From the NCBI GenBank assembly GCA_023653785.1, contig JAMKCH010014236.1, positions 1 through 64,000 on the forward strand: DNA of 64,000 nucleotides, read 5' to 3'. Shown in pieces: positions 56,920-64,000 of the stretch. Source of the DNA: Ophioderma brevispina (taxonomy: Eukaryota > Echinodermata > Ophiuroidea > Amphilepidida > Ophiodermatidae). The notes under the pieces were generated by a model. It searched no databases and had not been told where the DNA came from. It saw only the letters and a program-made list of their open reading frames with translations. The position numbers and the translations under genes were made by a program. Each line of letters begins with the position of its first letter. Position 1 is the first letter of the stretch.

Positions 56920-58310
56920 ACGATTTTCAGCAGACCGCAAGAAAAATGGATCATACCGAATAATATTGAATCTGAAATAATTTAATGCATTATGTGGAAT
57001 ACTTCCATTCAAGATGGAAACTTTTGAAAGTCACTAAAAATGATTTCAAGAAAATTTTTTGGACCTCCATTGTACATCAAAGATGCATATTGTTGCGTCC
57101 AGTGACATGAGCAATTACAGCGCAACATAAATCTTGCGATTTCTTTGAGTAGTTGGACAGTTGTTTCAGTTGCTTGCTTTGCTCCAATGGTTAACCTCTT
57201 GTGCTCCCAGAAAGTATACTAAGCTGATGAAACCTGTGTATGCCTCGTTACATTCTAAAGGGCACATCATTTTCTGGATTTCATTGCGCGCTTCATCATA
57301 GTATCAATATTCAGAGAACAATTGTCAGCACTCTGTTCGAGAAACGTGCATACATTTGAGAGTCTTAGGTTTTATTATAATCGTGAGAATCTGTGTTGTC
57401 TCCAACCACAAGGCTGACATACCTTGGCTATGAACTTGACATCACTCTATGGGCAGTGACATTACCACAGAAAAATAGACATCAATGTCACTGCTGGAAA
57501 GTCACATGTGGTCAAAAATTAGGGGATACACGACAGCGCCAGATAATAGTTCCTTGGTAGCTTGCTTCCCCTGTAGTGGAATATGGCCCACTGCATTACC
57601 GACTATTGAAAGGGAAAAAATTCAGGCCCAAAAATTAAACAGGGTATTATATGGCTATATGGACCTCACAAGAGAAATAGAGTGATAATTAGGTTGTGGA
57701 AGATAACTTCCTTCACAGCATCGATGTATCAGCAGATAACCCAACTTAATAATAACACTGCTGCATCCCTTGATGGATGGGGCAGTGTATGTTGTAACAG
57801 GAAGAACGGGGCAATGGAATGTGGAGAGGAACAACTGTACCATACAATTCTTGGAATTACGGCAGCATATTTAGTCATTGCAGGACATATGCAACATAGT
57901 GAGGAATAGACCTAAACCTGTACATGTGCAATTGCCATGGATAAAGCAAACTGGGCAGTCTCATACATTAGTAATATATGGGTGGTAAAAGAACCATAGC
58001 TGAAAGCTTAGGCATGCAATTTGGTATTTGGTGTATAGAGAATGAAGTTGTGGGTCTCAGCACGCATCACCGGGCTTTGAGAACTCCGAGTCTGATTATG
58101 AGAGTATGGCATTTTAATGATCGGGGTGAATGGTCGTTAAATAATGACATCTTCATAGAATGATGATGAATTTGGAAAATGGAAATTGATCTGTTTGACT
58201 TACAAGAAATAAATGCAAATGCCCAAAATATGTACTTGGCGCAGAGACCCCAACACGCTTGTATTGATCTTTTTCTAGATCATGGTCTGATTATCTCTAT
58301 ATGCTTTTCC
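56920..58310 (+). pseudogene. DIRS-type retrotransposon: reverse transcriptase and RNase H
   Basis: Reading with frame changes shows the RT order of DIRS elements. RPQEKWIIPNN begins near 56935, then KDAYCC-like residues near 57080, KLMKPVYASLHSKGHI (about 57215-57265), LTYLGYELD (about 57410-57440) and EYGPLHYR (about 57580). TIEREKIQAQKLN and GYMDLTREIEW follow at about 57600-57685. The RNase H part has NNTAASLDGWGSVC (about 57755-57795) and GEEQLYHTILGITAAYL (about 57820-57870), with the usual 'TDASL.GWG' first motif altered to TAASL. Then NMGGKRTIAES (about 57975) and HFNDRGEWSLNNDIFIE (about 58110-58160). Many frame shifts and stops are present. The element is plus strand and decayed. 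Confidence 0.85.
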
Positions 58311-59310
58311 ACCTTTCAGCCTAATCGGCATAGATGCTGCAAAACTTAGGGAAGAGGAGGGCATACAGCATGGTTATTGTTCCCTATGGCCAATCCATCC
58401 ATGGTTTGTCGATTTTTGTATGGGGCTGTTGACTAACTCCTATATTGTTTCACCAAAGCTTTGCCCCAAATCTGTTGACACTGGAATTCAGCACAAAACT
58501 TCACCCGCTACGGTGGAAGTTGGAGGATTGCTATCAGGGTCATTGTCTGCGGAAGGTGCAGACCATAGAACTATCAAACAGGTCTACAGCCATCATCATG
58601 CACGCTGGAAGTATCAGGAACCCCCAACAGTATGCAGTGTATCACACGCAAATGGACACAGTTTTGTTGCTGAAAACAGTGATTGTGTAACCCAAATGTT
58701 AGTGTATCTTATAATTTTTAACACACCTTTTTTGACTCAGGGCCTTAGTTGATAGTGCCGATCATTGTGGCAGGTCTTGCTCTTGTCTCAGTTATTATAT
58801 GGAAGAAAGTCACTCAATCTCGATCACATCTCATGGGTTTCATAATTCATGCGAGGGTGTATAACCTATACGACACCCCCAGTGGCCAGAATATTGACCC
58901 TGGGTATTTGAAGCACTATTGCGAGTGTTGCGTACTATTACACCAGTCTCAAAAACTCACTCTGAAAATCATAACACTTAAGATCAGTCACTCTGGTGGC
59001 CTTCTTCTTGCTGCTAGTTCCCGACAATAACATTTACTGAATATATTTAAAAAACTATGACACTTCGTTCATCGAATATTGCTTTGTGGTAGGAGGGCTT
59101 CAAACTCAACAGGATCGACCTGGTTACACACCTCCTACTCATCGAACTCAAAGCCTTATGCCTGTGGACAAGCACTTGTGTGGTGTATCGTGCTTGGATG
59201 AATACATAGCTAGAACTGGCAACGCTAAGGGGTCAGGGTAATCCTCTTCATAGTTATGGTGAAGCCGCCCCAGGCAGGTCTCCCTCAGCACCTTGGGCAC
59301 GATGGGTTAA
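58311..59310 (+). pseudogene. DIRS-type retrotransposon: RT-end region and tyrosine recombinase, first part
   Basis: FPPFSLIG-like residues near 58315 and WPIHPWF near 58390 are the typical DIRS segment after RNase H. STKLHPLRWKLEDC (about 58490) and SIRNPQQYAVY follow. The recombinase begins about 58850 with VYNLYDTPSGQNIDPGYLKH, then QKLTLKIITLKISHSGG (about 58950), then LQTQQDRPGYTPPTHRTQSL (about 59100), VDKHLCGVSCLDEYIARTGN (about 59165) and SPSAPWARWV (about 59290). The first arginine block of the catalytic site (usually R in 'SGQRC') has become SG at this place and is probably lost. A TTAA element interrupts the gene right after WARWV. Confidence 0.8.
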
Positions 59311-59675
59311 AGGCTGACCTCAGAGATTTCCTGAGGAGGGCGCCTCTGCATTTCCAAAAATCGTGTTTTTTGCAATTGTAATATGTGTCCTTACTAAATA
59401 CAGCCCGTTGTGAAATTGCAAGGCTTAAATCGAATTCCTTCATATCTTATGATCACAACTGTTTGTTATAAAATTCCGGATCCGGAAGTTTTGTTATACA
59501 CAGTATCCTATGGTACAATAATACTACACATAAATGTTTAGCGGCATCAAAGCGAAAATCTGATTCATCTCCAATTTCAGAATTGTGGCATTTTAAAGGT
59601 TACTATCTTTAGTTCCTAGTTTACTATTTTTCATTATGCACAAAAAAATAATATTTCGAATCTCTGAGTCAGACT
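59311..59675. mobile_element. Family D element inserted in the DIRS tyrosine recombinase
   Basis: The left end AGGCTGACCTCAGAGATTTC and the inverse of the right end (AGTCTGACTCAGAGATTCG) match. The flanks are TTAA (59307-59310) and TTAC (59676-59679). The middle has the palindrome TTCCGGATCCGGAA (about 59475). The recombinase reading resumes right after it. It is related to 49765-50061 and 36185-36310, and more distantly to 62993-63358. Confidence 0.8.
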
Positions 59676-59800
59676 TTACGCTCAATGATGAGCTCGTGGC
59701 AGGGATTGATGTATCTGTCTATAGAGCCCATAGCATACGAGCTGCATCCACAGCAAAAGTGTTGTGGGTCAGCTGGGGCGCGCACGCAAGCAGATTTAAA
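59676..59800 (+). pseudogene. DIRS-type tyrosine recombinase, second part (HxxR box)
   Basis: The frame continues LNDELVAGIDVSVYRAHSIR, then AASTAKVLWVSWGA. AHSIRAAST is the conserved H-x-x-R box of tyrosine recombinases (His-Ser-Ile-Arg), and GIDVSVY.AHS is the usual DIRS context. The nucleophilic Tyr should follow about 30 residues later; it is not recognisable, so the copy is probably truncated or frame-shifted there. The frame stays open to 60025 with no recognised motif. Confidence 0.75.
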
Positions 59801-60289
59801 CAAACAGACTGGGTGGAGCATGGCAAGAACACTTCGCTACCTACGATAACAAGCACATTTGCAAACCTCAAACATATGGCACAAAGGGGTGGTTTTACAC
59901 ACATAAAAATTGGCACTGCCCTAACAACTAGTCTAGAATTAATTACTCCGTTTCAGACAGGAGGTGTTTTTTGTGGGCATACACTTCATGAATCCACAGG
60001 TTTGACGAACTTAAACTGGCTATAGTGTTTTTGAAAACATTTGAAGTTGAATAAGTGCACAAGATTATTGAGGCTTTCGAGAAAAAATTACAATCTTGAA
60101 CTAAACCTTCTTTAGGTGAAACTTTATATAGATCATGGTTAGCTGCGTGATAACATGTGACAACTCAGATGTAAGTACATAACTTTTAGGGTTGAGCATG
60201 GGTCAATCCAGTTGCTTGAATGATTCCCATGTATTCCGTTGCACCGCGCATAGGGCAAATTAATAGAATAGTAGTTGAAACGTCAACTA

Positions 60290-60618
60290 CTCTGGAAGAT
60301 GAAGGTTAACTAGGTTCTTATACTGCTCTCGGGGAGGTGAAATTTAGGCGTGAATTTATATCCTCACTCACCCTCCTCTGCGAGGGACAAATTGTTTGGA
60401 ATACTGTAAATCCAAATATTTTTCAGTGTGACATTTGTTTGATGGTCAAAGCCATCGCCAGTATTGAATGGTGGTTAGTTCACTACGAATGTAGGCTGGA
60501 CTGACCCATGCTGATTTAAAGTCTGGTCTGCGCACGCGCCGCAATCGTAACCCTATAATTCCCTAATTTCACCTCCAGAGCGCAGTATAGAACCGTAGTT
60601 AACTTCATCTTTTCCAGG
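60290..60618. mobile_element. Inverted-repeat element K with ends of about 55 bp
   Basis: The left GGAAGATGAAGGTTAACTAG, then GTTCTTATACTGCTCTCGGG, GAGGTGAAATTTAGG is repeated inversely at the right end (60540-60618: CTAATTTCACCTCCAGAGCG, CAGTATAGAACC.TAGTTAAC, TTCATCTTTTCC). About 330 bp and non-coding. No exact target duplication is seen, and no second copy in the window. Confidence 0.75.
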
Positions 60619-60682
60619 TCAGTTTCGTTCAACCTTACCTAATTTATCAGTACAATACGTTGTCTCGGCTCACGGCCACTGG

Positions 60683-60843
60683 CGAGGGGGGAAGCTTGGA
60701 ATTTGATGTTTTGGGTTAAAAAGTGTTAAGATTAATGGGGGGGGCTCAAGGTATTTGGAAGCCCCCCCCCCCCCCCCCACCAAAAATTATTGGGGGTGGG
60801 CGCCAACCCCCCCCCCCGCCCAGCCCCCCCCGCTTCCTAAGCC
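60683..60843. mobile_element. Short G/C-run element
   Basis: It begins GGCGAGGGGGGAAGCTTGG and ends CCCCCCGCTTCCTAAGCC, loosely inverse, with C runs inside. About 160 bp, in the same style as 22046-22204. Confidence 0.5.
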
Positions 60844-60854
60844 TATAAACTAGT

Positions 60855-61045
60855 TTGTTAAAGGGGGTAACCCTAATTTAAGTCTATAAATTTTTCATCT
60901 GGATAGAATGACCTCACCCCGAACCCCCACTGTAAAATTTCGCGCCGAATTCAAGCCTTTTTGAAGTAGCAAGTGATGAGCTTAAAAACGCGAATTTTGT
61001 AATCCCCCATAGAGTACTGTGTAAAAGTAAAATTGTCTACCAAAA
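60855..61045 (+). repeat. Dispersed repeat L, copy 2
   Basis: It aligns with 42172-42350 (TTTTTCATCTGGATAGAATGA, CACTGTAAAATTTCGCGC, CCCCCATAGAGTACTGTG). Confidence 0.75.
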
Positions 61046-61482
61046 TGGGGCATTTTTCCAACTCATAACATCCACAACAAACATCCTTTAATAGCCCCCC
61101 CTCCCGGGAGGGGGGTGATAATCACTTATGAGAGGGATATGGTGTATTACGAACGTGCTTGGCGCTCTTTCGAACCCAGGGGCATTCGGGTCATGTCGGG
61201 AACAGAGGACTAACAAAATAAGGGGTCAATTGCGTGAGAGACAGCCAAAATGCCCCAAATTAAGGGCTTTTCGGGTGACAAATTTGCAAAATTTCCTAAA
61301 CAATTTACGGGGTCTTTGGTGACATTTTCAATATATGGGGTCTTTGGTGTACAGCTATGCTGAAAATGGGGTCTATAACCGCCTTACATGCGCGGTAAAT
61401 CGGTTAAATCTAGGGGCCCCTGGGAACAAGGCCTATTAGCGCTCGGACACGAACCTTTAAAACCGGGCCTAAACACTTATAC

Positions 61483-61905
61483 AGGCACATCAGTGATGTT
61501 CCCGAAAGAGTCAAATTTGAAATTTTCAGGAATAGCTGGGCCGGAAAAGTACACCAAGAGGGAGGAGGAGAAAAGAAAAAACGCAATGAAGCGAGAAAAA
61601 CTACAGGAAGCAAGACATAAAGAAGAGGAGAAAAAAAAAGGAAAAGGTCTGTAGGATTCTCGACGTTATTTTTTTCAACGAAACTGATAGCAAGTAAGAA
61701 AACAAGCATGCTATTTCAAAGAATATGAATCTCCATTCATTAATGTTGTTGTAGGCCCTATGTGTCCGTACAGACAGTAGGCCTAATGACTTAAATATCC
61801 AATTTTATCCTTATTTATAGGCTGCTTTTGGTCCTATTACTTGTCGGGTATGTTAGGATACCGATGATGCAAAAATCTGATTTTTTCAATTTTCTGATTT
61901 ATCAT
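61483..61905. mobile_element. Family B element, copy 5, with a purine-rich insertion
   Basis: The left part AGGCACATCAGTGATGTT, then AAGAGTCAAATTTGAAATTT, and the right part GAATCTCCATTCATTAATG, TGTCCTTATTTATAGGCTGC, TATGTTAGGATACCGATGAT match family B. About 80 extra purine-rich bases (61555-61650) lie in the middle. The outer ends are degraded and no TTAA is evident. Confidence 0.7.
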
Positions 61906-62454
61906 TTGGATCTCAACTGGGACAGTATTTTAATGTTACTCCTTTCGTTTTCATTGGGGGGGGGTCCAAAATGGCCCATCGTAAGTGAACATATATTTTA
62001 TAGGGACCTAATGGCAAAGTTAAATGCTGCTGAAGGGTCTTTAAATGATCTAAAAGCACTAACTGCATGCCTGTGACCATGAAACAGGCAAACTATCAAA
62101 GATTTCCATGCCCCTAAATCCCCCCCCCCCCGGGGGTCCACATGAAAAAGTCGCTAAAATTACCCAAACTGAAAACTGAGACGACGCGTCATGTAGGGAT
62201 AGAGACTTTATTGCATCGGTGACAGAGGACTAAAAAAATATTCCACTTTCACTTATTTTTTTGATAACACCCATCGCCGGCAGTCATTATTGTTAAAAAC
62301 GTTCGGTTTCTATATTATGCAACACCCACCCAATAGGTTTTTCCAGGGTGGAGCGTAGCGGTAATCTCTGGAGCTCTGGGTAAAAGAGCAGGCCTCACTG
62401 TAAAAACAGTGATTAAAATAAAACGTAAACATATTTGTTAATCACCAGTCTGAA

Positions 62455-62614
62455 TGACCCAGATAGCAAACTAATGTTGGGCAAATGTTGGAAGCATCGG
62501 CAGTTGACATGACGACATTGGAACAAAGTTAGACTAAAGTTGGCTTGCCACTCTTTCGACTAACAGTTGCCATGCCAACATTGGGCCAACATTTGCCATC
62601 AATGCATCAACAGT
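62455..62614 (+). repeat. Tandem array of TTGG/CCAATG palindrome units, left part
   Basis: The units contain GTTGGGCAAATGTTGGAA, CAACATTGGGCCAACATTTG and CATCAACAGTT. They are the diverged edge of the array that continues at 62937-62992 and 63359-64000; a SINE and a TTAA element are inserted in between. Confidence 0.75.
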
Positions 62615-62936
62615 TAGGGGCACATGTGGTCCAGTGGATAAAGCGCCCGTCCCGCACTCCAAAGGTTGTGGGTTCGAGCCCCGCTGTGGCCAATGTGTTT
62701 CGCCCTTTGAGTAAGGCGCTTTACCTCAATTACTCCTCTCTACCCAGGTGTATAAATGGGTACCGGCATTATTCAATGTCGAGAAGGTAACAGACTCGCT
62801 GTAGAGGAGGTGTAGCGAGCCCCCTACAGCAACATTATATGGTGGAGTCAGGGGTGGAGTCTGGCCCAATCGCTTCGAAAGAGAGATGGGCACTCCGTTC
62901 CTGTGTATACAGGTCCGTCCCTTTACCTTTACTTTA
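62615..62936 (+). mobile_element. tRNA-derived SINE 2 with target duplication
   Basis: The head is tRNA-like: A box TGGTCCAGTGG (62627-62637) and B box GGTTCGAGCCC (62671-62681), with a near-tRNA length of about 76 bases up to GCTGTGGCCA. The acceptor stem is imperfect and no intact tRNA is formed. The body includes GAGTAAGGCGCTTTACCTC and CTCTACCCAGGTGTATAAAT GGGTACC, phrases common in invertebrate SINEs. The 3' tail is CTTTACCTTTACTTTAC. The decamer CATCAACAGT flanks it exactly (62605-62614 and 62937-62946). Confidence 0.9.
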
Positions 62937-62992
62937 CATCAACAGTCATGACAGTTGGAATGCCATTTCCAATTTTCCATGCCGACGATTAA

Positions 62993-63358
62993 AGCCACTA
63001 TCAGCGATTTCTTCACAATGTAAACAAATCGCGCCCCCTATTTTTCATCAAAGTCCATTTTTTACACTCTTATATTGGAAATGGTTGTAGCAGAAACCCC
63101 TACAAGTGGCTAAGCTCAACACGCAGTATTTGTAAAGATATGACGATTTTTCTGCATTGTTTACTAATAAAAGTCGGGATCCGACTTTTATTAGCCAACA
63201 AAACAGTCGTAAATGGCATTTTCAAGACCACTTTAAAATGCTTCATTGTCTGTTTTTCACAAAGAACAGTAATAAAAGGTGTTGATATGACCTAACACTA
63301 GCAATTTAGAGACAAAATTGGCATTTTTAATTTGGAAAAAAAATCACTGAATGTGGCT
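62993..63358. mobile_element. TTAA-flanked element, family D-like, with palindromic centre
   Basis: The ends are AGCCACTATCAGCGATTT and the inverse AGCCACATTCAGTGATTT, with TTAA at 62989-62992 and 63359-63362. The interior has TCGCGCCCCCTATTTTTC and a central palindrome of 14-base arms (CTAATAAAAGTCGG..CCGACTTTTATTAG) at about 63163-63195. It is about 366 bp and is inserted in the tandem array. Confidence 0.85.
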
Positions 63359-63362
63359 TTAA

Positions 63363-64000
63363 CATTCCAGTATTGGGTTATTGTTGGCATTTTATCCATG
63401 TATCAGCTGTTGGTATTCCAACATTGGCCCAATGTTGGAATGCCACGGCACAATGATGGAATGCCATTCCTGTAGCAATAGTTGGTATTCCAACATTGGT
63501 ACAATGTTGAAATGCCATTTCTGCGTCAACAGTTGGAATTCTGCTGTTGGCTCAATGATGGCATTCCATTTCTAAAACAACAGTTGGTATTCCAACATTG
63601 GTACAAGGTTGGAATGACATATTTATGCATCAACAGTTCGAATATATTATTCCACCATTGGCCCAATAGTGAATTACCGTCCCCGTAACAATTGGTATTC
63701 AAACACAATGTTGGAATGCGAGAATGTCATCTTCGTATCAAGAGTTGGAATTCTGCTATTGGTCCAACGATGGAATGCGCATCCTGTAAGAACAATTGGT
63801 ATTCCAACATTGGTGCAAGTGTTGGAATACCATTTCGGTGTAAACAGTTGCTATTCTACCACTGACCCAATGGCGGAATGCCACCCGGATAGCAAAACTA
63901 CTTTGGGCCAATGTCGGCAATGGTCGTGTTGCGGTCGGCAAGCAACCGTCGGGCCAACGTTGGGTGACATATATATTACATGCCAACTGCTCATGCAAAC
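63363..64000 (+). repeat. Tandem array of about 58-bp units with TTCCAACATTGG palindromes
   Basis: Units read CAGTTGGTATTCCAACATTG, GCCCAATGTTGGAATGCCAT, TTCTGTAGCAACA, about 11 times and reaching the window end. Each unit carries a long dyad TTCCAACATTGG.CCAATGTTGGAA. Open frames on both strands (repeats of GIPTLxQQ-like or VGIPTLAQ-like peptides) follow from the unit and are not genes. Confidence 0.85.

Noticed and set aside
62615..62695. Functional tRNA gene
   Set aside because: The cloverleaf is nearly right, but the acceptor stem has a missing pair, and the sequence continues into a SINE body with target duplications.
63381..63998. Repeat-peptide frames (GIPTLxQQ type)
   Set aside because: Translation of the 58-bp tandem unit; present on both strands.

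Overview
This is repeat-rich eukaryotic DNA with introns, most likely from a marine invertebrate. A deuterostome such as a hemichordate or echinoderm is my guess, resting on the mix of tRNA-derived SINEs, DIRS-type and several non-LTR retrotransposons, a TRIM-like gene and very many short TTAA-flanked elements. No bacterial operons, rRNA or CRISPR are visible. Repeat copies differ by many single-base indels, and reading frames slip inside recognisable domains. That fits old decayed copies, an error-prone assembly, or both.

The main gene is on the minus strand and runs from about 46.3 kb down to 9.54 kb. Its last three exons (D 14941-15128, E 12915-13014, F 9544-9767) splice in frame with good sites and end at a stop. 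They encode a compact domain with an AWHHQMIYGV...NP pattern and a C-terminal IPAAYTSGITL motif. Exon C (45125-45367) is well bounded and encodes YARFFAFYPRR. Exons B and A (45549-45616, 46115-46253) are weaker. The large intron between C and D holds a decayed second copy of exon D (22315-22402). I cannot name the family. A papain-like peptidase fold is an inference from the His...Asn-Pro pattern.

Layout: 0.17-2.4 kb is a nested stack of TTAA elements with a hAT-like element inside. 3.8-6.1 kb holds two minus-strand non-LTR reverse transcriptase remnants. A possible exon of another gene lies at 6583-6752. 9.5-15.1 kb holds the gene's 3' exons, a SINE and more TTAA elements. 13.9-14.7 kb is a polypyrimidine tract. 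16-20.4 kb is tandem repeats, including a satellite of about 330 bp. 24.8-29.8 kb is an LTR retrotransposon with about 1.45-kb LTRs and no gag-pol. 30.9-32.3 kb is a TRIM-like coding region with a broken propeller part. 37.7-39.4 kb is a minisatellite between direct repeats. A possible first exon of a membrane protein lies at 42747-42926 (+). 43.9-46.3 kb holds TTAA elements and the upstream exons. 52.3-53.5 kb is an unusual array of ACGCGT palindromes. 56.9-59.8 kb is a DIRS-type retrotransposon with an element inserted in its recombinase. 62.4 kb to the end is a tandem array containing a SINE with target-site duplications.

At least seven families of short TTAA-flanked inverted-repeat elements recur across the window. 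They often abut so that two elements share a single TTAA. Stretches not listed (for example 2.4-3.35, 6.75-7.9, 15.2-16.1, 20.4-21.3, 30.2-30.9, 32.4-33.1, 40.1-42.1, 46.3-47.9, 48.1-49.1, 50.4-51.4 and 53.5-55.6 kb) are AT-rich sequence in which I recognise nothing firm.
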